From: Pseudomonadota bacterium
GTDB lineage: Bacteria > Pseudomonadota > Alphaproteobacteria > Rhizobiales > Xanthobacteraceae
DNA: 15,296 bases
Assembly: GCA_021779635.1 (NCBI GenBank)
Contig: JAJYAH010000073.1
Location: 1-15,296, forward strand
Direction of reading: 5' to 3'
This document shows, piece by piece, positions 8,030 to 13,399 of this stretch. Position numbers and translations under genes: made by a program. The notes under the pieces are model-generated. The model had not been told where the DNA came from and did no database searches. It saw only the letters and a list, made by a program, of their open reading frames with translations. Numbering within the stretch: position 1 is the first letter of the stretch; every line of letters starts with the position of its first letter.

Positions 8030-8709
8030 TGTTCAAGAGACCTTCCGTGCACTACGGCCGTACATCCCAACCGGTGACGCCCTATCAGAAGGCGGCCCAG
8101 GTCTGGGACGAGCGTATTGGCTCGGCCCGTGTCCAAGCCAGGAATTGGCGGCTGATGGCGTTCGGGTGTTTGTTCTTGGCGACAGGATTCGCTTCAGGTC
8201 TTGTTTGGCAGTCCACCCAGGGCACCATCACGCCGTGGGTGGTTGAAGTTGATCATCTCGGTCAGGCCCGCACCGTCGCGCCGGCAACTCCATTCTACCA
8301 GCCGACTGATCCGCAGATCGCATTCCATCTCGCGCGCTTCATCGAAGATGTGCGCGGCCTACCGACCGACGCCATCGTGCTGCGCCAGGATTGGCTCCGA
8401 GCCTACGATTTCACGACCGATCGGGGAGCTGCGGCGCTCAACGATTACGCGCGAACCAACGACCCCTTTGCAAAGCTCGGCAGCACACAAGTCTCCGTCG
8501 AAATCTCCAGCGTCATTCGGGCCTCGCCGGAAAGCTTCCGGGTTGCATGGACTGAACGCCGCTACGACAACGGTCAGCTTGCCGCAACCGAGCGCTGGAC
8601 CGCGATTCTTTCCATCGTCATCGAAACTCCTCGTGACGCTGATCACCTGCGCAAGAATCCGCTCGGCGTCTATGTCAATTCCATCAACTGGTCGAAGGAG
8701 CTTGGCTAG
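8029..8709 (+). CDS. trbF: Conjugal transfer protein TrbF (VirB8-like)
   Basis: Bitopic inner-membrane protein with a periplasmic VirB8-like domain, an assembly hub of the type IV secretion complex. Its 226 residues comprise a cytoplasmic N-terminus with the conserved TPYQKAAQVWDERIGSARVQ, one membrane helix at about 42-60 (LMAFGCLFLATGFASGLVW), and then the NTF2-like periplasmic domain. The latter contains WLRAYDFTTDRGAAALNDYA and, near the end, NPLGVYVNSINWSKEL, a family-typical ending. A strong GAGGGAGG (8015-8022) precedes the ATG, which overlaps the trbL stop. The TAG stop overlaps the trbG GTG in TAGTG. Confidence 0.95.
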   Translation: MFKRPSVHYGRTSQPVTPYQKAAQVWDERIGSARVQARNWRLMAFGCLFLATGFASGLVWQSTQGTITPWVVEVDHLGQARTVAPATPFYQPTDPQIAFHLARFIEDVRGLPTDAIVLRQDWLRAYDFTTDRGAAALNDYARTNDPFAKLGSTQVSVEISSVIRASPESFRVAWTERRYDNGQLAATERWTAILSIVIETPRDADHLRKNPLGVYVNSINWSKELG

Positions 8710-9692
8710 TGAGAAAGCCTGCACCGTTGTCGGTTGGTCTAGAGCGCAACCGCGTGCCCCTACGTCTCGCCCTTCTTTTTACGGTCGCCGCGCTCTCCGG
8801 ATGCGCGGCATTCAAGCCGCCACAGATCAGTTATGATGATGACGTGCCGCCATCTCCCGATCTGCCAATGCCCGCGGACGATCATGCGCGGCCATTGCAT
8901 GTCCCCCCACCTTGGACTCCGGCTCGTGGCGGCAAGAACGGCGAGGCAGAGGCAAAGAACCCAACCGATCGCATCGAAATAGCCAACGACGTCGCGCGGG
9001 TCCAGCCTCGGCGCGCAGGGTATTTCAACGCTGTTCAGGTCTTTCCGTACAGCGCCGGTGCGCTCTATCAAATCTATGCCTCACCAGGGCAGATAACGGA
9101 TATCGCACTTGAGCCGGGCGAACAGCTAACCGGATCGGGGCCACTTGCCGCCGGGGATACCGTGCGCTGGATCGTCGGCGATACTGAAAGCGGCAACGGC
9201 GATTCCAGGCGCGTCCATATCATGGTCAAGCCGACGCGGACCGGCATCGAGACAAATCTCGTCGTCAACACCGATCGACGGACTTACCTCATCGAACTAC
9301 GCTCCCGCGAAAAGCCATACATGCCGTCGGTCGCCTGGTTCTACCCGGAAGACCGATCTAGCCGCTTGAAGGCTTTGCCGCCGACGCCGGTTATTCCCGA
9401 AAGGGATCAGCGCCGCTACCGCTACATCATTGAGGGCGACAGCCCGCCCTGGCGGCCAGTTAATGCCTATGACGACGGCCGTAAGGTCTATGTCGAGTTC
9501 TCGCCTGGCATTGCCCAGGGTGAAATGCCGCCGCTATTCGTCATCGGCGAAGACGGTAAGCCAGAACTCGTCAACTACCGCGCCTACAAGAATGTCCTGA
9601 TCGTCGACCGCTTGTTCGCCGCCGCTGAATTGCGCCTCGGCGGAGAAAAGCAGCAGAAGGTCCGAATTGTCAGAAACAGCGGGGGAGGGTGA
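8709..9692 (+). CDS. trbG: Conjugal transfer protein TrbG (VirB9-like), probable lipoprotein
   Basis: VirB9-family component of the outer-membrane core complex, 327 residues. The start is GTG, backed by AAGGAG at 8695-8700. Residues 18-31 form a signal peptide ending in a lipobox LSGC, with C32 as the likely lipidated residue. In other systems VirB7 usually supplies the lipoprotein, and no separate virB7/trbH-like gene is seen here. A proline-rich linker (residues 49-70) is followed by the VirB9/CagX domain, with VQVFPYSAGALYQIYASPGQ, ITDIALEPGEQL, and later DRRTYLIELRS and VAWFYPED. The C-terminal part contains NAYDDGRKVYVEF, typical of the family. It lies between trbF and trbI. Confidence 0.94.
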   Translation: MRKPAPLSVGLERNRVPLRLALLFTVAALSGCAAFKPPQISYDDDVPPSPDLPMPADDHARPLHVPPPWTPARGGKNGEAEAKNPTDRIEIANDVARVQPRRAGYFNAVQVFPYSAGALYQIYASPGQITDIALEPGEQLTGSGPLAAGDTVRWIVGDTESGNGDSRRVHIMVKPTRTGIETNLVVNTDRRTYLIELRSREKPYMPSVAWFYPEDRSSRLKALPPTPVIPERDQRRYRYIIEGDSPPWRPVNAYDDGRKVYVEFSPGIAQGEMPPLFVIGEDGKPELVNYRAYKNVLIVDRLFAAAELRLGGEKQQKVRIVRNSGGG

Positions 9693-9697
9693 TTGTG

Positions 9698-10891
9698 ATG
9701 GATAACGGCCCAAACGAGAGCGTCGGTTCGGTATCCGGACCAAGACCATCATCTGCTGACCGTGCGCAGTCGTTGCGTTTGGGTGCAGAGCGCCCAAGGA
9801 TCACGCGGCTCTCCCGGAAGGTCCTTGCTGGAGGTACAGCTCTGGCCTTGCTGCTGATCTCCGGGGCCGTGCTGTGGGCGCTCAGGACCAACCATCCGCA
9901 CAATCCAGCCCCGGACGAACTTTACAGTACAGATCATCACAACGTCGCAGATGGCTTGACAACGTTGCCGCAGGACTATGCCGGAATTCCCCGGGATGTC
10001 CCTCGGCTCGGACCGCCATTGCCTGGCGACCTAGGGCGTTCCCTCGCGACGGTCGACGCTCAATCAGCGCCGCTCGGTATGGATGCTGAACAACAGCGCG
10101 CCAATCAGGAGACTGAGGCGGCCCGGACCAGTAAAGTATTTGCGTCGACCACTGCGCCCGTCGCGCAGCCACATGGCGCATCTCAGGAAACGAGTACCAA
10201 CGCCGCGGCATCCTCCGATGAAACCTTTACGCAGAACGGGCAGGACCGCAAACTGCTGTTTGTCAATGCTCCCGTCGATCGGCGAACCACCGCACCTGAC
10301 AAGCTTTCCAGACCTGCGTCACCCTTTGTCATCCAGGCGGGAACGATCATCCCTGCGGCTCTGATCACGGGCATTAGATCAGACCTTCCTGGGCAGATCA
10401 CCGCACAAATTACAGAGAACATTTTCGACAGCCCTACTGGCCGCGCCAAGTTAGTGCCGCAGGGGGCGCGACTGATAGGCATTTATGATAGCCAGGTCTC
10501 ATTTGGCCAATCGCGAGCGTTGCTGGTGTGGACGCGGTTGATCATGCCGAACGGTCGCTCGATTGTCTTGGAAAGGCAGCAGGGCGCAGATGCAGGCGGC
10601 TACTCCGGCCTTGAGGATGAGGTCGACAATCACTGGAAAGAGCTTCTGGGTGCAGCTGCGCTGTCAACATTGCTTGGCGTAGGTGCCGAGCTTGGATCGG
10701 GTACGGATACGGGTGCCAATACAGACATTGTTCAGGCGTTACGTCTAGGTGCGGCCAATTCGCTGAATCAGACGGGGCAGCAGGTGGTACGACGTAATCT
10801 GAATATCCAGCCAACGCTGACAATTCGTCCGGGATTTCCGGTCAGAGTGATCGTCAATCGTGACATCATCCTTGAACCGTACAAAGGATAA
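9698..10891 (+). CDS. trbI: Conjugal transfer protein TrbI (VirB10-like)
   Basis: VirB10-family protein that spans from the inner membrane through the periplasm to the outer-membrane core. From ATG 9698 it has 397 residues: a polar cytoplasmic N-terminus with conserved LRLGAERPRITRLSRKVL, a membrane helix at about 43-62, a long Pro/Ala/Thr-rich linker to about 195, and then the VirB10 beta-barrel domain. That domain includes IQAGTIIPAALITGIRSDLP, LVPQGARLIGIYDSQV and PTLTIRPGFPVRVIVNRDI. GTG 9689 (overlapping the trbG stop) and GTG 9695 are in-frame alternatives. ATG 9698 fits best with GGAGG at 9684-9688, giving a 9-nt spacing. A DUF2274 gene follows 5 nt after the stop. Confidence 0.94.
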   Translation: MDNGPNESVGSVSGPRPSSADRAQSLRLGAERPRITRLSRKVLAGGTALALLLISGAVLWALRTNHPHNPAPDELYSTDHHNVADGLTTLPQDYAGIPRDVPRLGPPLPGDLGRSLATVDAQSAPLGMDAEQQRANQETEAARTSKVFASTTAPVAQPHGASQETSTNAAASSDETFTQNGQDRKLLFVNAPVDRRTTAPDKLSRPASPFVIQAGTIIPAALITGIRSDLPGQITAQITENIFDSPTGRAKLVPQGARLIGIYDSQVSFGQSRALLVWTRLIMPNGRSIVLERQQGADAGGYSGLEDEVDNHWKELLGAAALSTLLGVGAELGSGTDTGANTDIVQALRLGAANSLNQTGQQVVRRNLNIQPTLTIRPGFPVRVIVNRDIILEPYKG

Positions 10892-10896
10892 GCGGG

Positions 10897-11154
10897 ATGG
10901 CAAAGCTCAAGATTGAAACGGTTCCCGACGATAAGCCAATAAAGGTAAGCGTCGAACTGCCTGCGGCCCTGCACCGCGATCTAGTTGCGTACGCCGAAGC
11001 CGTGGGTAGCCAAAGCGGACAGCCAATTAATGATCCCCTCAAACTTATCGTGCCCATGCTGAAACGCTTCATGGCGACGGACCGCGCCTTTGCAAAGTCG
11101 CGAAGACAGCGTTTTGCCTCGGAAAAACGGGATCGCGCTCGGCCCGTAGCTTAA
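10897..11154 (+). CDS. DUF2274 family small protein, last gene of trb operon
   Basis: An 85-residue, basic, soluble protein of the DUF2274 family, which regularly follows trbI in ICE-type trb clusters. The segment ETVPDDKPIKVSVELPAALHRDLVAYAEAVG has the strand-then-two-helix look of ribbon-helix-helix DNA-binding proteins (compare CopG/MetJ). The tail is rich in Lys and Arg (FAKSRRQRFASEKRDRARP). A role as regulator of the operon is therefore possible but not shown. The ribosome binding site AAAGGA lies within the end of trbI, 8 nt before the ATG, so the gene is surely cotranscribed with trbI. It is the last + strand gene before the convergent TetR gene. Confidence 0.88.
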   Translation: MAKLKIETVPDDKPIKVSVELPAALHRDLVAYAEAVGSQSGQPINDPLKLIVPMLKRFMATDRAFAKSRRQRFASEKRDRARPVA

Positions 11155-11160
11155 AAGAGA

Positions 11161-11220
11161 CCTGAGGGCCGGTTTGATGGACGCTGCTTAGGCCAGGAAG
11201 ACGCGCTAACCCCGGTCAGG
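11161..11220. terminator. Weak inverted repeat between converging DUF2274 and TetR genes
   Basis: The gap between the converging stops contains CCTGA-ggg-CCGG (11161-11172) and CCGG-TCAGG (11212-11220), complementary with a 3-nt bulge and a 39-nt loop. It lies where a bidirectional terminator would be expected, but it lacks a U-tract and the loop is large. It also runs into the last codons of the TetR gene. Confidence 0.2.
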
Positions 11221-11806
11221 CATCAGCGGCCAAGGCTCGCAATGCCGTCGTTGCCAGACGCTGGAACATGGCGTTGATCCGCTGGGACGGCAGCTTTGCG
11301 CCCCCATCGAGCCACCAAGTCAGGACGGCCATGAACGCTCCCACGATGTACTGAACTGCGAGTTCACGCGGAGTGCCGTGCGGGTCCTTGTTCCGAATTT
11401 CCGCAAGTTCGCCATGTACGATTTCGCATAGCGTCTGACGAATGGTAGTTAGCGCGATGGCGCCGCCTCGGCTCCCCACGAGCGCACGGTAAAGATGGAT
11501 ATGATCGCGCGCATGCTCGAACATCGTCGACGTGAATGCCAGGCCGGGGACATTCGTATCCGTCAAGCTCGAAGCGCTCTCTTGGCGTTCGATGAGCTCG
11601 CGGCGCAAATGTTCGAGGCCACGGCGCTTCAGATCGTCTTTGCTCGTGAAGTGAGCATAAAACGTCGACCGGCCGACATTGGCACGCTCGCAAATCTCCT
11701 CGACGGTGATCGCCTCGTAGTCTTTCGCCATGATCAGGGAGAGCAGTGCCTGATGCAGCATCTCTCTGCTTCGCATCACGCGGCGATCGATCGGCGGCTT
11801 CGCCAT
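11216..11806 (-). CDS. TetR/AcrR family transcriptional regulator
   Basis: A 196-residue TetR-family one-component repressor. Residues 10-60 form the DNA-binding domain. The helix-turn-helix is ITVEEICERANVGRSTFYAHFTSKDDL, with the canonical TFYxHF recognition helix end. The C-terminal ligand/dimer domain has no motif that names a ligand. The start ATG (11804-11806, reverse strand) is preceded by GGAGAGG, a strong ribosome binding site. The gene converges on the trb operon and diverges from the small DUF2269-type operon at 12010, with a 203-bp gap between them. Autoregulation and control of the divergent genes are the usual inference. A pseudo-palindrome at 11906-11920 is the best operator candidate. 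Whether it serves the conjugation or the copper module is not shown. Confidence 0.92.
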   Translation of the reverse strand: MAKPPIDRRVMRSREMLHQALLSLIMAKDYEAITVEEICERANVGRSTFYAHFTSKDDLKRRGLEHLRRELIERQESASSLTDTNVPGLAFTSTMFEHARDHIHLYRALVGSRGGAIALTTIRQTLCEIVHGELAEIRNKDPHGTPRELAVQYIVGAFMAVLTWWLDGGAKLPSQRINAMFQRLATTALRALAADA

Positions 11807-11905
11807 TTGCCTCTCCGTTCTCGGTCAAACCGATCTTTTTGTGCGGTATCGGACGCGACAGGGGAAAGCGTCCGGCAAAAGCAATTCGAACGCTGCGTCT
11901 TTTAT

Positions 11906-11920
11906 CGTACACCGTGTCCG
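11906..11920. promoter_or_regulatory. 15-bp pseudo-palindrome in divergent TetR promoter region (possible operator)
   Basis: CGTACAC-c-GTGTCCG has 7-bp arms that match at 6 of 7 positions around a single central base. It is centred about 107 bp before the TetR start and 97 bp before the 12010 start. The size and symmetry suit a TetR-type dimer. On the minus strand a TACGAT (-10-like) hexamer lies across its left edge, with a TTGCAA upstream at a shorter-than-ideal distance. No motif-level proof is possible from one site. Confidence 0.35.
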
Positions 11921-12009
11921 GTTTTGCAACGCGAGCATGGAAGATGCGCTTTCGCCCCGGCACCGAACGAAAAGATGGTCCGAAATCTGCGCGCCGACCG
12001 GCGGACGCC

Positions 12010-12165
12010 ATGCCCCGTTGGGTCAAGATATTTTGCGCGGTTGGTCTGATCATGGTCGCGACCGTAATCGGCTTGCATCTTGCCGGCGGTGGGGTGGGGC
12101 ATATGGTTCATGGCGACGCGGATCCTGACGCAGCGCCGGCTGAACATGGTCGGCATCAGCAATGA
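12010..12165 (+). CDS. Small one-helix membrane protein with His-rich tail, 51 aa
   Basis: A 51-residue protein: MPRWVK, one membrane helix (about residues 6-26, IFCAVGLIMVATVIGLHLAG), and a short exposed tail containing five histidines and several acids (HMVHGDADPDAAPAEHGRHQQ). I place the start at this ATG because the upstream in-frame extension is Arg-rich and looks non-coding, and because MPRWVK is, as I recall, a frequent N-terminus of such proteins in Bradyrhizobium relatives. The upstream ribosome binding site is weak (GCGGA). The stop overlaps the next gene in ATGA, so the two are translationally coupled. The His-rich tail and the copper genes nearby suggest metal binding, but this is inference; no function is known to me. 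Confidence 0.65.
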   Translation: MPRWVKIFCAVGLIMVATVIGLHLAGGGVGHMVHGDADPDAAPAEHGRHQQ

Positions 12166-12659
12166 CCGCAGCATTGGGCCTTCGAAAATTTGCGCTGACT
12201 TTGCACATCGTTGCGTCGGTTGGGTGGATCGGCATCGTCGCGGGTTTCCTTGCGCTGGCTATTGCCGGGCTTGTCAGCTCGGATGCGAGCCTCGTGCTTG
12301 CGAGTTATCTCGCTATGGATTTTTCTTACCGGACAGTTGTCATTCCGCTTGGGCTTGCTTCGTTGACAACGGGTCTCGTTTGTTCCTTCGTGACCGACTG
12401 GGGCGTTTTCCGGCACTACTGGGTCGTGGTGAAACTTGTGCTCACCACACCTGCCATTATTCTCATGCTGGTGCACATCGAGCCCGTGAGGCGCGCGGCG
12501 CGCATGGCGACGGCAACGATGTGGCCGGGCGCTGATCTCGCTGGATTGCGCCTGCAGATTGCTGGCGAGGCGAGCGCGGCTCTTGTCGCGCTGCTGGTTG
12601 CGACTGCACTCTCGATATACAAGCCGCGAGGCAGGATTCGTCGCTCCGTGCGCGATTGA
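12162..12659 (+). CDS. DUF2269-like four-helix integral membrane protein
   Basis: A 165-residue inner-membrane protein with four hydrophobic helices: about residues 13-36 (TLHIVASVGWIGIVAGFLAL), 56-76, 87-105 and 130-152. Histidines or polar groups sit at helix edges (H15, H85, H105), and the tail is basic (KPRGRIRRSVRD). The opening RKFALTLHIVASVGWIG resembles DUF2269 proteins and, more loosely, CopD-type copper membrane proteins. Homologues are often annotated simply as hypothetical or DUF2269. Its start overlaps the stop of the His-rich 51-aa gene, so the two probably act together. Proximity to a copper operon and the membrane histidines hint at metal or redox handling, which is not proven. 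Confidence 0.75.
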   Translation: MTAALGLRKFALTLHIVASVGWIGIVAGFLALAIAGLVSSDASLVLASYLAMDFSYRTVVIPLGLASLTTGLVCSFVTDWGVFRHYWVVVKLVLTTPAIILMLVHIEPVRRAARMATATMWPGADLAGLRLQIAGEASAALVALLVATALSIYKPRGRIRRSVRD

Positions 12660-12708
12660 CGGTGCGTGCCACTTGCCCGCGCTCGGGGGCCTTCCTGCTT
12701 GATTGAAC

Positions 12709-12728
12709 GGGACGGGCAAGTTCCCGTC
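12709..12728 (+). terminator. Possible weak hairpin terminator after the DUF2269-like gene
   Basis: GACGGG-caagtt-CCCGTC (12711-12728) is a perfect 6-bp stem with a 6-nt loop, 51 nt after the stop of the preceding gene. A second small hairpin GGCC-ttgact-GGCC (12739-12752) lies a little further on and is followed by ACTTTTGG. Neither has a proper U-tract, so the terminator reading is weak. Confidence 0.25.
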
Positions 12729-12798
12729 GCAGCTGACGGCCTTGACTGGCCACTTTTGGTCAGGCATGGCCCTGGGGTAGCGCCGCACCATCATGAAA

Positions 12799-12896
12799 AT
12801 GGGGGCGGTCAATTCCCAAGTCTCGCGGGAAAAGAAACTTGGCGGACGCCCCCATCTTGCGGTACGCTTTTCGGCGGCGATTGGGAATCGAGACCG
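12799..12896 (+). promoter_or_regulatory. Nested, mutually exclusive hairpins in leader of copper operon
   Basis: Structure 1 pairs ATGGGGGCG (12799-12807) with CGCCCCCAT (12847-12855) and CCAAGT (12816-12821) with ACTTGG (12837-12842), around a 15-nt loop. Structure 2 pairs CGGTC (12806-12810) with GACCG (12892-12896) and ATTCCCAA (12812-12819) with TTGGGAAT (12881-12888). Both use bases 12806-12819, so they cannot form together. Structure 2 covers the GGGAA that would serve as ribosome binding site and ends on the first base of the proposed GTG start at 12896. The arms are seen directly. A regulatory RNA role is inference, and the inverted repeats could instead be protein-binding sites in DNA. 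Confidence 0.5.
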
Positions 12897-13324
12897 TGTT
12901 CGTTTGTCTGGGAAAATCGGCAAGGACGGTGGCAGGGCGGCTGGCCGCTTTGATCTACCTGTTTTGTGTCCTCGCGCCCGGCGCGGCGCTTGCGCTTGGT
13001 TCCGGGCCCACACCCTGCTTCGATGAAGAAATCCCTGTCGTCCGAGTTGCTATGCCGCATCAGCATGCGGGAGCGACGACGCAGAAGCACAGCGGAACAC
13101 GGGCGGACCGCCACGCCGATGCATCGGGCACGCCAGCTAGGCATAGCCACCACGGCAAGGATGCGCTCGGACCGTGCTGCGCTTTGATGTGTGTCTCTGC
13201 GATTCCGGCGGAACTGGTGTCGTTCGTGACCCCATCGCTACCTGTCTCCATCTGCGTTAGTGAAGCGTATCGGAGCCTGTACAGCGAGGCGCCTCCGCAG
13301 CTCTACCGTCCCCCCATCGCCTGA
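12896..13324 (+). CDS. Secreted His/Cys-rich small protein, CutF/CruR (DUF2946)-like copper leader
   Basis: A 142-residue protein from GTG 12896 (GTG 12929 and TTG 12839 are in-frame alternatives). A signal peptide spans about residues 10-35 (RTVAGRLAALIYLFCVLAPG, then AALALG). A His-rich stretch (55-86) includes MPHQHAG and ARHSHHGK. A CCxxxC motif (GPCCALMC, C94, C95, C99) follows. The C-terminus is SEAPPQLYRPPIA, with two proline doublets close to the stop. As I recall, copper-sensing leader proteins CutF (Rhodobacter capsulatus) and CruR/DUF2946 (Bordetella) share this plan: signal sequence, Cys motif, Pro-containing end, and control of downstream copper genes during translation. Here tolC and a multicopper oxidase follow, and a stem-loop begins 17 nt after the stop. 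The start is uncertain, and the regulatory role is inferred from layout. Confidence 0.7.
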   Translation: MFVCLGKSARTVAGRLAALIYLFCVLAPGAALALGSGPTPCFDEEIPVVRVAMPHQHAGATTQKHSGTRADRHADASGTPARHSHHGKDALGPCCALMCVSAIPAELVSFVTPSLPVSICVSEAYRSLYSEAPPQLYRPPIA

Positions 13325-13341
13325 TCCTGCATCGGCAAGTC

Positions 13342-13369
13342 GGCGCCGTGCGGGATCTCTGCACGCGCC
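13342..13369 (+). promoter_or_regulatory. Stable stem-loop between leader gene and tolC
   Basis: GGCG (13342-13345), one bulged C, then CGTGC (13347-13351) pair with GCACG (13361-13365) and CGCC (13366-13369), leaving a 9-nt loop. That is nine base pairs, mostly G-C. It starts 17 nt after the leader stop codon and has no U-tract, so it is more likely a translational or processing element than a terminator. Near-copies of a 13-mer, ATCGGCAAGTCGG (13331-13343) and ATCGGCAGATCGG (13378-13390), flank it. Confidence 0.5.
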
Positions 13370-13399
13370 CGTTTCTTATCGGCAGATCGGGAAAGCCCC

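Noticed and set aside
11495..12049. Plus-strand ORF of 184 codons opposite the TetR gene
   Set aside because: It is antisense to a clear TetR helix-turn-helix protein with a good ribosome binding site, and its composition is not protein-like.
12742..12770. TTGACT (12742-12747) as the -35 box of a copper-operon promoter
   Set aside because: No acceptable -10 hexamer lies 16-18 nt downstream, where the sequence reads CATGGC. It was left out as a promoter.
12156..13013. Long minus-strand ORF (285 codons) opposite the DUF2269-like gene and the copper leader
   Set aside because: Arg/Pro-rich composition typical of the antisense of GC-rich genes. The + strand has better membrane-protein and signal-peptide readings.
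12793..13026. Plus-strand ORF starting ATG 12793 (MKMGAVNSQVSREKK...) as a possible upstream reading frame
   Set aside because: It runs out of frame through the leader gene and becomes Arg/Gly/Ala-rich. The inverted repeats explain this stretch better. A very short upstream ORF cannot be excluded, but nothing supports it.
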